DNA of 64,000 bases from Mixophyes australis (taxonomy: Eukaryota; Chordata; Amphibia; Anura; Limnodynastidae): NCBI GenBank assembly GCA_036250195.1, contig JAVHZZ010000008.1:2715434-2779433 (forward strand), written 5' to 3'. Made by a program: the position numbers and the translations under genes. Below, in pieces: positions 43,217 to 54,800 of this stretch (positions are counted from its first letter, which is position 1; every line of letters begins with the position of its first letter). The notes below the pieces were generated by a model. The model did no database searches. It saw nothing but the letters and a program-made list of their open reading frames with translations, and was not told the DNA's origin.

Positions 43217-43292
43217 ATCTTCCTATGATGAGAACTATGTCCAGTTCTGCTACTGAGTGGCCAGAGATGACACTTGTACTCCTGAGGAAGAT
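43217..43292 (+). ncRNA. Box C/D snoRNA, SNORD38-like, copy A (host intron 2)
   Basis: C box ATGATGA lies at 43225-43231, D' CTGA at 43253-43256 and D CTGA at 43282-43285. The terminal stem is ATCTTCC/GGAAGAT (43217-43223 and 43286-43292). The D' guide 'GTCCAGTTCTGCTA' is fully complementary to the 28S segment UAGCAGAACUGG, the SNORD38 target (human 28S A1858 in the older numbering). A C'-like AGATGAC follows D'. Confidence 0.9.
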
Positions 43293-43902
43293 TGTCCACT
43301 GTTCCCCCTATAAAGATATCCTGGGATATCTACTAATGACACTTACGGGAGCTCCCATCTAATCATTCCTGATGCTCCTGTCTTATCCAACCTTATATAT
43401 GTTGTATATGGGCTCCAGTGACTGCAGCTCTGAAACAAACTACTCAACCCCTTGATAACTCTCCTGCAATTCATTCAGTGGGGTCCTGCAGTCCTCATGT
43501 TATGAGGTATTCGTAGTATTTTATGGCAGTTGTACAAATTGCTCAAATATCACTTTTTTTTTTAATATAATGTAATTTTCTCTTCCAGGTAACCAAGGCT
43601 CATGATCAATGCAAATGCCCTGAGACTGGTCAAGCTGGATATTTGAGGGGATGTACTGCTGTCTGGTGAGTAATCCTGTCACCCTAAGGGAGTCTATTGA
43701 TGCTGGGGGGCTGCTGTTTTGGGCTTGGGGTCTGGTGAACATTAAGCACTACAGGGTATGCTGGTGGTAATGTAGGTGTTGGATGTTTTGTCTTTAGCGT
43801 TAACCATCTAGTTAAATTCAGTAGTTAAACTTTAGCTGCTGTGGCTTCTACAGTTGTCTTTGCTGCCATCCTGCAGACATGGTTGGTGCCATGTGACATA
43901 AT

Positions 43903-43978
43903 ATCTTCCTGTGATGAGAACTATGTCCAGTTCTGCTACTGAGTGGCCAGAGATGACACTTGTACTCCTGAGGAAGAT
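43903..43978 (+). ncRNA. Box C/D snoRNA, SNORD38-like, copy B (host intron 3)
   Basis: C box GTGATGA lies at 43911-43917, D' CTGA at 43939-43942 and D CTGA at 43968-43971. The stem ATCTTCC/GGAAGAT is at 43903-43909 and 43972-43978. It is identical to copy A except for the first base of box C, and the identity extends about 18 bp upstream of the stem. Confidence 0.9.
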
Positions 43979-44413
43979 GTGCCCACTGCTCACTAGTTGT
44001 GTCCCCCCCCCCCCCCCCCCCCCACCCCCTGTACTGATAGCCCATTACTGCTCTGGTATCTGGATAATTACTTAGAATAGATGTCATCTAATTGTTCCTC
44101 CCAACAACATACACAAGGTTGATAGAACTGTGAATTGAAGGAGGTATCTGTTGGGTCGCTGCTGTTCTATGGTGGAAGTTTGGTTACTGTAACCTTTGAT
44201 ACCTAGTAGTCAGTATTTCATGTAATCTTTACACACTGCTCATGTCTGGTTTTATAATGCAACTTTCTCTTCCAGACATTGGATAACCTAGGGCTGCAGA
44301 TAGTATGAGACCGGCCAAGCTGGATATGGAGTTGATGAGCTTCAGGTAAAACACTAGTTGGTTGTATACACTTGAATCCGGCCGTTCCAATTGTGCCATG
44401 TTTAGTAGATACT

Positions 44414-44490
44414 TGTCGTCTGCTGATGATAACCTTGTCCAGTTCTGCTACTGACTGTCTGTGACGATATTTACCAATCTGAAGATGACA
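44414..44490 (+). ncRNA. Box C/D snoRNA, SNORD38-like, copy C (host intron 4)
   Basis: C box CTGATGA lies at 44423-44429, D' CTGA at 44451-44454, C' GTGACGA at 44461-44467 and D CTGA at 44479-44482. An 8-bp stem TGTCGTCT/AGATGACA is at 44414-44421 and 44483-44490. It has the same D' guide 'GTCCAGTTCTGCTA' but an otherwise diverged body, so it is an older copy than A and B. Confidence 0.88.
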
Positions 44491-44838
44491 ATCCTTGTTG
44501 GTCACATCTGCTTTGAGCACTGGTGACTTATTCCTGGGATTTCCAGGCTTATACAGGCTTTCCCTGCCTACAGCTTGTAGTGTAAGTGCCTAGTTCCTGC
44601 TAACTGCAGTGTTTATAGCATATATAGCTTATGTAACAGGAGCTGGAGCCTTACACTACATGCCTTCATATAGTATAATGTGTAAGATTACATAGGTGCT
44701 TGTCCTTAACTGTATAGGAGTTTCCTGATGACTAATTGCAGCACAGATACTGATTCCATGTTTGTTCCACAGATATGATGGAAGTGGCTGAGCCTGGGGA
44801 GCAGAAGAGCTGATGGAGTTAATATTGCATAGTTTATT

Positions 44839-44844
44839 AATAAA
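44839..44844 (+). terminator. Poly(A) signal of the snoRNA host gene
   Basis: AATAAA lies about 70 bp into the last inferred exon, followed by T-rich and GT-rich sequence. Confidence 0.65.
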
Positions 44845-44923
44845 TATATTTTTATATCCAATCTCCAGTCTGAGTGTTTCTTTGTACAATGTAATCTTGT
44901 CCACCCATCTGCACCGCACTACA

Positions 44924-45042
44924 AAGTGTCCCCTGGTCTCTTTCTGTGGACTATGGGGTCTCATTCCAGTGCCAGAATAAATCCCTTCTTGCAGAAAGGC
45001 CAGACTCTGCTGTGAGCTGTCCCTTCCGATAGCTGGGTACAA
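44924..45042 (+). repeat. Downstream segment shared with 34447-34563
   Basis: This is the partner of the block after RPS8. It carries 'ATCCCTTCTTGCAGAAAGGC' and 'CCTTCCGATAGCTGGGTAC'. It starts about 60 bp after the host gene's end. Confidence 0.8.
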
Positions 45043-45534
45043 AAAATTCCATATACATGTCCTGGTGTCGTGCAGCACGGCTTGTTCTGCGTTTCTTTGG
45101 TCTAAGGATCACTGATCTCTAACTTGCCACCAATAACTGATATGTAAATGCATGTGTTTAGGATTTCTTTGGTCTTGCACAGGTTAATAAGTATTTGTCT
45201 GGGTTAATAATTTGCGCCTGGTTTCAAGACTTTTCTGTAGAAACACAAATTAGCTCTTGAGGATTAGGTTTGTACCTCTCCCTTACTGTTGTGGGTTCTT
45301 GGTAAGAATATCAGATCAAATCTGTGCCAGGATCATGTAGAATTGTTTATGGGAGCAACGGAGAGGATTTGGTAGAATCAATAAGGGGTTAATGCTGTAA
45401 GCTGCCAACTTATCAGTTGGTGAATAGGGTTGTGTGACTATTGAAGTGTGCTGGTTTCTTTCCGCAGTACCCTGGATGTGGCTGTTGGGCCAACGGAAAT
45501 GTGGTAGGAACAGTTTGTTTTAGTCTAAAATATT

Positions 45535-45835
45535 AGGGCAGCACGGTGACTTAGTGGTTAGCACTTCTGTCTCAGCCCAGGGCTCATGAGTTTGATTCCA
45601 AACCATGGCCTTGTCTGTGTGGAGTTTGTATGTTCTCCCCGTGTTTGTGGGGGTTTCCTCCCACACTCCACTAAAAAATGGCAAAAACCCAAAACATACT
45701 GGTAGGGTAATTGGCTGCTATTAAATTGCCCTTAGTCTATATGTTCGGGGATTTAGATTATAAGCTCCAATGGGGCAGGGACTAATGTGAGTTCTCTGTA
45801 CAGCGCTGCAGCATTAGTGGCGCTATATAAATAGG
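45535..45835 (+). mobile_element. V-SINE-like SINE
   Basis: It has the full order of parts: 'GGGCAGCACGGTGACTTAGT' head, 'GTATGTTCTCCCCGTGTTTG', 'GCTCCAATGGGGCAGGGACT' and a 'GGCGCTATATAAATAGGTGA' tail. Confidence 0.88.
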
Positions 45836-46470
45836 TGAATTTTAAGACATTGACCGCACACCTCCTCCAGTTTGTGTTCTGCTGGGATATATGTTCTGCA
45901 AGGTGGATTCTGAGTCTAATCCCTGCAGTCAGTGTGAAACGTTTCCTAGTTCATTTAAGGCTTTGACCAGATTACGACATGCTGCTGTATTGTAACGTGC
46001 TCTTACTCTCTGTTACCTGGAGGTAAATGTGCTGATTTTACAAGTGTCTGATGAAGGGATTATAACAGTGTGACTGCCAATAAATCTAATGTAAGTTTTC
46101 AGGGGGTCACTTTCAGCAATGATACAGGGCCGGTCCTTATCCCAATTTCTGAGTTTTAAATCTTGGTATATTTCTGGTTCAGCTTCAGACAATACTGTAA
46201 TAGGCACCACACCCTCCCTATAACAGTAGTGAGGTTTAAAATATAAGAGCTGCCTCCTGTCCATGTCTAGTTCTGTGACTGCAGCAGCTTCTCCTCTATC
46301 CTGATTTATAGACTTCCAGTGTTCTCTATATAATACTTTTTGAATTGCAGTAAGAGCAGAATGCTGTCTAAAAGAAACTAGAGCCAATCCATTAATGTCA
46401 GGGCAGCGGTGATTGTGCCACACTCGAGAAACAAGGAGTCTAAGATGAAATGTGATACATTTATGAGCGT

Positions 46471-46650
46471 GCCTCTGGAGGTCGCTGTACGGGTGAGTGC
46501 GCCTCTGGAGGTCGCTGTACGGGTGAGTGCGCCTCTGGAGCTATCTGTACGGGTGAGTGCGCCTCTGGAGCTATCTGTACGGGTGAGTGCGCCTCTGGAG
46601 CTATCTGTACGGGTGAGTGCGCCTCTGGAGGTCGCTGTATGTGTCTGTGC
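46471..46650 (+). repeat. 30-bp tandem repeat, 6 copies
   Basis: The unit is 'GCCTCTGGAGCTATCTGTAC' plus GGGTGAGTGC, with starts every 30 bp from 46471 to 46621. Outer copies use GTCGCTGT and the inner three use CTATCTGT. Confidence 0.92.
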
Positions 46651-47017
46651 TGCAGATTGCAGTTATCCAATGCACAGTCTGCAGTTCCTGTGGTGCCGTT
46701 CTATCAGGCTGTCATTTTTGCTCAGGCCACTAACACCAAACGTCTTTTCAATATACGTGTGAAAGTATCGCGCTGGCTCGTGAGCCTGCTCTGATCCCCT
46801 AAGTTCAGGTGGGCTCGGTTTTCAGAAAACCGAGCCTGAGCATCTCTAGTTATTATCTCAGTGCGAGGGGAACTGATACAATAGTCTGTGTGTAAATGTT
46901 CAACAAACGAATAGTTGTAGAGATACTATTGTATAACCAATATGCTTTTTGAAGGTAAATTTCTATTACTCCACCTAATGGTGGAGTTTAACGTCTCAAA
47001 TGTTCATGTACGTACAT

Positions 47018-47345
47018 CACTCATTTATTTATATAGCGCCAGCAAATTCCGTAGCTCTTTACAATTGGGAACAAACAGTAATAAAACAATACTGGGTAAT
47101 TCAGAGAGGTAAGGGGCCCTGCTTACAATCTATAGGACAATGGGAGTCTGATACACAGGGGCAGGTGCTACATCATATTGCACAATGGACCAGCTAGAAT
47201 GCAAAGGTAAAAAGTATTGAGTGGGCCGTGTGGTCAGTCACACAGCAATGTTGGTCAGAGGGTTGTTGTCTTGTGTAGGGGTGGTTGAGGAATATTATAT
47301 GCTTGTCTGAAGAGGTGGGTTTTCAGAGGACGTTTGAAGACTAGA
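47018..47345 (-). mobile_element. L2/CR1-type LINE 3' fragment
   Basis: Its plus strand reads 'TTTATTTATATAGCGCCAGC', then 'CAATACTGGGTAATTCAGAG' and 'CATATTGCACAATGGACCAG', the same order as the LINE at 25449. It is truncated after the 'TTTTCAGAGGACGTTTGAAG' segment. Confidence 0.82.
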
Positions 47346-47349
47346 TGAC

Positions 47350-49310
47350 CAGTCTGCCACTAGATTTAATTATCTGTCACCAATGTGCTGACTTGTGATC
47401 AGCAATTATTCTCAGTAATTACTCATCAGTTCTTTCCTCCTAAGCTGCTGTTTTCTTCATAAACACTGGTCTCTCTCCTTGTCACCAGTTACTTGTCTCT
47501 CCCTCACTGATCTCCATGCTCACTTCACCATCTCACCAGCCACTCACTCTTATCAACTCTACTACCTACTCTCTCAACTCTTAAACCAGCCTCAAACTGT
47601 CGTCCTGCCTCTAAGCTCTTCTACCCAGTGCTCCAAGTGTCAAACTGCTTCCTTTTACGGGCTCTATTCACTTGCGACTGAGCCTCGCCCCCATTTTCTT
47701 ACAATTCCGGAGTCGCCCCCAAAGGCTCTTGGGAAATGTAGTTTTTCTGTTACAAAAGCGCGACGCCATCACAATCGTAAGTTCTATCTGTGTAGTGTGA
47801 GGTAGACAATGAGCAATGTCACTGCTTGCTCAGATTTTACACGTTTAAACCCTCGGAGGAAATGTTGCACTGCAGGTAAATTCATCTATATATATATATA
47901 TATATACATACATAAATTTGGGTTTTGCTTTCCTGCATAAATCATGTAAATTATTTTTAATAATTTTTTAGGTTTTTTTTAAATGCATGTAAAACAAGAT
48001 GCCAACAGAAACTATTGGTGAAACGGAAAGGTTGAGGGACTATAGAATAACAAACTATATGACAGATGACACCTAAGCATAGAATTGGGAAAATATACCT
48101 AATAGGTAAGATAGAGTCACTGTGTCCAGTTCGCTGGCTGAGCTGAAGTGCAGCTGGATACTAAGTACCATGGACAGTTTTTGGAGTATTAAAGAAAACA
48201 AAGCAGCAATGTTTCACTAGGTGGCAGTGTTGGAACATTTGGGGCAGATTCATCATCAGCTATTTATATTATAGTATTATATAATCTATTTATAGATTCA
48301 GCTGTAAAATGAAAGATCTGTGCTGTTTCTCCGGAACGGTCGTGAGACCCCTGGTGCATATTTTTGTTTACAGAAATATCCCTCAGTTTTACTCACACCC
48401 CATAGAGGTGTGCGCAAAAATTACTGTGAATTTGTACCGTAAGAATGGTTAAAAATGCGCAGCCACAATGTTCTGACGAACAATTGAATCCCGTCCTTTG
48501 TGTGTTGTAAGTTTGTGCACCGTCCCTGTGAGCTGTTTATGTATTTACGGTTGAAGCTGCATCTGTAACGTATTTAGAGTTAAGATGCACCTTAGAGTAA
48601 TACAGCTATAAATAAAAGTGGACATATTGAACTTGCACCATTACATAGTTGAATGGGTGCAAGTTTGCAAACCTTCATGGATCTAAATCACCCCACACTA
48701 TACTGGTCACTGCCATAAACCCTGCTCCATCCACAGAAACATTTTTGCAATTAACTGAGCTGCTTACAGATCTCGCAAGCTCAGATTTTCCACTTCGTCC
48801 TTAGCTGTCCCGCTCCGTTCACTGCAATTAGCTGTTCTCCATCTGTAATTATCCCGTTCCATATTATATACATATTATATCCATGGTGCAGTGTAGTTGA
48901 ACCAATGTGTGGACATGTCAGGTTTGGGGTAATGTACAGCGTTCATCTGAGATAATGATTTATGCTGCAACAATATATCCATCTTGCATGAAATGTCTTT
49001 AGTCCAAATGTGTTTAGCATTTATATCATTCACAATGAACGAAGCAGATTCCATTAGTAATGTGTGGAGCTTATAACGTAGTTACTGACATTGCAGAATG
49101 GATTTTATAATCTCCACCCCAGTCCAGACAATTATAGAGTGGATGAAAACATGGCCAAGTGCTTGTTATGGGCGGATGTGTTTACCTCTGTAGTCTCTCA
49201 ATCCTTTTCTGATTCATGGGAAGAGAGAAATTCGTTTGTTTTAGTTTATCTTTATTTAATGTGTTTTTACCCAGGAGAAAGTTGGGGGTGAATGTGAGTA
49301 AGTAGCCCAT
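47350..49310. other. Intergenic stretch without recognised genes
   Basis: It contains a (TA)n microsatellite at about 47888-47906. Nothing reads as an exon. Confidence 0.45.
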
Positions 49311-49314
49311 AGTA

Positions 49315-50250
49315 CTAGGGGTGTGCACCGGCCACTTTTAGTGTTTTGGGTTCTGATTTGTTTTGCCAAAACACCTGATGAAAGGTTTTGATTCTGATTT
49401 AGGGTTTTGGGTTCTGATTTATTTTTAAAAAAGCATAAAAAGTGCTACAATCCATTTTTGGGGTGTTTTTTTTTCACTCCTACGCTATTATTAACTTCAA
49501 TAACAATCATTTCCACTAATTTCCAGTCTATTCTGAACACCTCACAATATTGTTTTTAGGCCAAAAGGTTGCACCGAGGTAGCTGGATGACTAAGCTAAG
49601 CGCCACAAGTGGGCGGCACAAACACGTGGCCCATCGTAGGTGGCTGTGTAGGCTTGAATGGCCTTTTGCTGCTCCTCCATCCTCTGCAGCATATAGAGGG
49701 TGGAGTTCAAGCGCGTCACTACCTCTTGTTTTCGATGATGACGGCATTTTCATTATTTTTGGATTTGGCAGCAACAGTGAACGTAGTTTGACTTTTAAAA
49801 AGCAGTACCTAGTATTTTTTAACTAATTTTTTTATATTTTTTTAAAATTATTTTTTTTAACTTTTGGATAATTTGGAAATAACAATGCCCTTAGCAGAAC
49901 AGAGCACAGGACACAGGCAGCACTACTGGACTCAGCAGGACAGGACACAGCACCACTGGACTAAGCAGAACAGAGCACTGGACAAAGCAACACTAAACTG
50001 AAAAGCAGGACAGGAGCTCCCTAACTACAACCTCCCTCACGAGTGATTGCAGCCAGAATGAAGATGGCGGCAACGAGCAGTGAATTTATGACATCCAAGT
50101 CTCGCGAGATCCGATGCGAGATTTGGATGTCATAGCCTCGGTTTGGCTTCATTTGGCGCCCGGAAGTTCCCGAACAGTGCTCGGATCCCGTCGGATCCGA
50201 ACTGTTCGGGTGGGCTCGGATTACCGAAATCCAAGCCCGCTCATCTCTAC
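49315..50250. repeat. Interspersed repeat of unknown class
   Basis: It begins with 'GGGTTTTGGGTTCTGATTT'-type repeats and ends with a palindromic segment: 'GTGCTCGGATCCCGTCGGAT' followed by 'CCGAACTGTTCGGGTGGGCT' and CTCATCTCTAC. A short relative of the end lies at 46800-46850 (GTGGGCTCGGTTTTCAG). A TCTCGCGAGA at 50100-50109 appears to belong to the repeat. Confidence 0.55.
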
Positions 50251-50254
50251 ATAG

Positions 50255-51320
50255 TACAGGGGTCAGGGAACTTTTTTACCTTTTACCCCCAAACATTTAG
50301 ATACGCTGATATTACCCCCTTAATTTGAAAGGAAAGAAATATATTATTAATTATTGGAATTCAAAATTTCTTTGAAAGATTCAACTTCAAAACTTCAGGT
50401 TTTGGAGAAATGATGTTGCTTCATGTTTGATACGAGAGCATCAATATTGGGGCATTTTGATGTCAGAGCAATTTGAGTCTTCAGTGTCCAATTGATTTCT
50501 CTGCTTTGTTTTTATGTTCGTTAGAGTGGAAAATCCTTGATTGCAAAGGTAGGTTGTTGCAAAAGGCAGCAACTTTTTGACTGCCTCATGTGCAATTTTG
50601 ATGCCTTTGCAGCTGTTGACATCCAAACATATGACAGATCTGCTTTGTTTTTAGATGCAATACGTGCTTCATTATTGTATCAAGGCTCAAGAAGTCCCTC
50701 TGCCAACCCTGGAGGCTCTTCTGGTACAACAGCAATTTCACATTTAAAGAGGTCTACAATCCAACTGACAGCATGTGAATCAGTAGCATTACCCCCAGGA
50801 ATTTCATTTTTACCTTATTTGGGGTAATTTACCCCCTGAACACTGCCATAGTAGATCCACACACAACTGCATTTATCATTATCCCCAACAGTTGTGATTT
50901 TATTTTTATAAAAACAAAATATGATGAAAAGGGGGTGTGGTCTAATTTGCCCCAATTTTCCAATACAAAAAATTGCATTAACCTACTCTTATATGTAGAA
51001 ATGCATAGGCAATGGGTAATGTATGATCTGATATTGGGGTAATTAACTTTTGTATATTGGGGTAATTAACTGTTTTGTATATTGGGGTAATTAACTGTTT
51101 TGTTTGGGGTTTTTTTTTCTCCTCAAAGGTACACTAACCGGAACCACCTCTCTTTTTACACTATTAGAATGTTGGCTCAATCTGTTTTTATCTCATTTGG
51201 AAACAAACAAAACATGTTACAGATACAGAAGTAATATTACTACTGAGTATTTCAGGATAAATGAACGAGGTCGGTATATAGTCGCAGCCTGAGTTATTGA
51301 TGATAATGAAACAGTAAATA
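50255..51320. other. Intergenic stretch, AT-rich
   Basis: Three short tandem copies of 'TTGGGGTAATTAACT' occur at about 51033-51093. No coding or further repeat structure was recognised. Confidence 0.45.
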
Positions 51321-51325
51321 TAACA

Positions 51326-51460
51326 TCAACATTTATTTATATATCGCCTGCATATTCCGTAGCGCTTTACGGTTGGGAACAAGCACAGCAATAAAACAAT
51401 ACTGGGAAATACAGACAGAGAGGTGAGAGGGTGCTGCCCTCAAGCTTACAATCTATAACG
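51326..51460 (-). mobile_element. L2/CR1-type LINE 3' tail fragment
   Basis: Plus strand 'TTTATTTATATATCGCCTGC', 'TTCCGTAGCGCTTTACGG' and 'AATACTGGGAAATACAGACA' match the tail of the LINE at 25449. Confidence 0.78.
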
Positions 51461-51471
51461 GTCATATATAC

Positions 51472-51477
51472 TTTATT
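51472..51477 (-). terminator. BEST4: Possible BEST4 poly(A) signal
   Basis: TTTATT on plus is AATAAA on minus, 418 bp after the BEST4 stop and next to a LINE fragment. It is the nearest canonical signal noticed; use is not proven. Confidence 0.4.
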
Positions 51478-51497
51478 AGAGAGCATAGCACAGACCT

Positions 51498-51640
51498 GGC
51501 CTCCTGTGGCTCTCTGGGGGTTGTTAAACTACAAGCCCCAGCATGCTTTGCTAGCTGATAACTAGCATATTGCTGGCTGGGTATGCTGGGACTTGTAGTT
51601 TCATACAACGCCTGGAGAGCTATGGGTTAGCCAGGCTTGG
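51498..51640. mobile_element. Palindromic MITE
   Basis: Nested inverted arms are visible: 'CTACAAGCCCCAGCATGCT' against 'ATGCTGGGACTTGTAGTTT', and an outer 'GGCTCTCTGG' against CCTGGAGAGC. It is short and non-coding. Confidence 0.7.
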
Positions 51641-51894
51641 TGTAGAATAACAGAAAATAAACGGGTATAAACTGAATTAGCTCATATATATCTAGAGTAA
51701 CAAGTCTGCAAAAGGCCACCGGCTATATCCCTACCACATACCGGGTACCTGCAGTTATAAGCAATCTGGGAACATTAAGTTACTTACAGTTACAAGGTAA
51801 CAATTCAATACAGATAATATGTCGCTGAGCAGTTTGTTTCCTGGGCTCCTGGCTCTGTAATTAGAGGGTTATTGACCATCGTACATGGATGTCC

Positions 51895-54800
51895 TTACTC
51901 CTCCGTCTCGTCTCTGTCCAAGGACTCCTCGGAAGGTTCATCCACGGTGATTAGTACAAGCGGTACCCGCGGCTGCTCCATCTTTTTCTGCTTCTCGGAG
52001 GCCTCCAGCCTACGGGGAAACCTGGGCACGACTTGTGGCGTCGGTGGCTCACTGGCCCTACTTTCCTTCTCATCCTCGGTTGTCTCCTCCTCGTCGATAC
52101 GCCCGTCTGGGTCAAGATCGCTGTAACGGGCATTTTGGTTGGGAGACGGGAACCCATCCCCTCTGAAGCGGACGAGGTGGTGATTCCGAGCCCCGCGGCC
52201 CATTAAGTTTTTCATGCTGACCGCGGGGGAAGCGGCGCTGCCGAGAAAGCGGCTGAGCATCGGGGTGCGAGCGCGGGGGAGGATGGGCGTGGCCGACACC
52301 TGCTGACTCTGCTCCGAGTCCCCTACAATGCTGAGAGAGAAAGGGGGGCAACGTTACATGGAAATGTCGTCTGGTTCCAAATGTTTTATATTAATATCAT
52401 TCTAAAGCAACAAAGCAGATTATATTAGTAAAGTGTAATGTAGTTACTGACGGTGCAGAATGTATTTATATTATCTCGTTCCAGTCCAGACATTATACAG
52501 TGGCCCAATCCACTCCACTCCCCAAATTGATCAGTAATGTTGCTGTTCTGGTGATGACACCTATTAGGATTCTAAGCATTGTATCACTTCTGTTATATGT
52601 GCTGGACAATAACTGTATCCAGAACACATAGCTGATACCAGTGATCTATGACTTCCATACCGCATGTCGAAGGTGGAGCCCATGAACGAGGGTTTCAGGG
52701 TCTCAGAAGCTGTGGCTACGGTATAGGGAGGCAGCACGTCCGGCTCGTCCCAATACTTGTCCTTTACCATAGGCGGCAGGTTCTGGTACATGTCGTCCAC
52801 GGCTAAGAGAGAGACCTGTTGGATGGAAACAAGCCTGTGGTCACTGAACAGTACATGTTTTCTGGATGTTCTCACAGAAGTGCAGATTTGTCACTGGTGC
52901 GCTTGGTACCTGGGAATATTCCCCAAAGAGATTCAGGCCTAAAATAGTTTTCAGAGCCAGTGTTCGGTGTTTTCCCAATTCCTCGGGTAACAGTACATGT
53001 ATTTAGGATGTACCTGGTTTAGCACACCTCTGGGAACCCTTAACAGTGCATGTATTCAGTCTATACCTTGGGTTTAATAATGGGACAGTCATATACTCCA
53101 TTAATTTACCTATCTACTCACCCACAAGACGCCATAAAACCCTGCTCTGCTGTCCCTGAGAATCAAAGCTGAGATCCGCTGGTTTGGTTATTTGCGGCTG
53201 ACAGTTTATGGTAGATAGCAGTGGAGGAGCAGCCCACGGCGCTGCTAGGTCCCCAGCGGCTGAATGTTACGTCCCTTAACGACACAGTAAGGTTCATTTA
53301 CTATTGTGCAGCATGGTGGCTCAGTGGTTAGCACTTCTGCCTCACAGCACTGGGGTCATTAGTTCGATTCCCGACCATTGCCTTATCTGTGTGGAGTTTG
53401 TATGTTATCCCTCTGTTTGCGTGGGTTTCCTCCGGGTGCTCCGGTTTCCTCCCACACTCCAAAAACATACTGATAGGTTAATTGGCTGCTATCAAACTGA
53501 CCCTAGTCTCTCTCTCTCTCTGTGTGTGTGTGTGTTAGGGAATTTAAACTGTAAGCTCCAATGGGGCAGGGACTGATGTGAGTGAGTTCTCTGTACAGCG
53601 CTGCATAATTAGTGGCGCTGTATAAATTGATGATGATGAAATCACCCAGTTTTACAGGGAAGCAGAGACAAATGGCAGCATCTGTCAGGAACGGTGGGAA
53701 CTGGGCAGATTAGACGCGCTCCTTGCAGAGTACGGATTTGGCGCATGCACCAACGGGACAGGAATATTTACATGAGATAAAGAGGCGGAGGAAACACATT
53801 TTAGGGGCTTTGCAGGAGGATGTAAAACCTTTTTCTTCCTGCAAAAGGCCTTGAATTTTCCGGCACATAGATCGCGTCTCGTCCTATACTTTTACTGGGA
53901 CTTTGTACCCTCTAGTGGCAGAAAAGCACAATTCTCTGTGTATTCCACCAATGTGATAAAGTTCACATGCACATAAGTGGGGCCTATAATAATTACAGCC
54001 TGATGCCCGGGAGACTCCCGAAAGAGTAGACTACCCTCCCGCATCCCAACCGATCGTCTTGTGAAGGGGGCGTGTTGTAACGTTATGAAACGTGTCCTCA
54101 CACTACTGCACTTGTCCGGTAGACCTCCGGGATCTCCCAGAGCAGAGGCATAAAAAGAAGGAAGAATGTTACTGTCAGAGATTAATGTGGATAACCCAAG
54201 CAGTATCTTGGGAATAATTAATAAATTATATGTATATAGATAGATGGATAGATAGATATAAAATGTTATAAGTCACTCTTACTTGCAGATTCCTATCAAT
54301 CAATCTGTTGGTTTCAAAGTCATCATCATCCTCTCCGAATGGATTAATGAGCTGTTCCGCCACCTGGAACATAAAAAGATTGACGTGTTACATTATTGAT
54401 CCCCAACGTCTATTGATGGACGGGCAGTGTAGACAGTTATTATGAAATTATTCTGTTTCTGTGACTTAATGAATAAACAAGGGAACTCCAACTAAACATC
54501 TATTCCATGATGTGGCCACTGGGGGGCACTGTTCCATTGGACTTCCCTGGACCAAGCACACGATATGGCAGCTGCCAGCACTGTTTATAACAGTATAAAG
54601 CACAATGTGACTTATATCCATATATATTGATAAATGTTTCTAGGAAAGTGTCAAGAAGACCGATTTATAAACACAGCAGATTTCCCTGTGTTATGTGAGG
54701 CCCAAGTTATATGTAAAATACAACAAACCTTCAGCCAGCCAGAATAGAAGAAGAACTGCAGCAATGTGAAGACTGGAACATACAAGTCCAGAGGCTCCTT

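Larger units (their letters stand above)
41493..44866 (+). ncRNA. Non-coding 5'TOP snoRNA host gene (three SNORD38-type snoRNAs)
   Basis: Five exons with good AG/GT borders are proposed: 41493-41587, 41767-41818, 43589-43665, 44276-44345 and 44773 to about 44866, with AATAAA at 44839-44844. The only reading frame from the first ATG (41510) codes 'MSGSEVGSGARAVSGEGARG' and stops in exon 2 after 34 residues, upstream of three junctions, so the spliced RNA should be an NMD target like GAS5 or SNHG transcripts. Introns 2, 3 and 4 each contain one box C/D snoRNA, so the product is the introns. Exon boundaries are inferred from splice motifs only. It lies between RPS8 and BEST4, where I know of no such gene in human. 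Confidence 0.78.

Noticed and set aside
50100..50109. Third TCTCGCGAGA as a promoter
   Set aside because: It lies inside an interspersed repeat with no TATA, pyrimidine tract or exon downstream.
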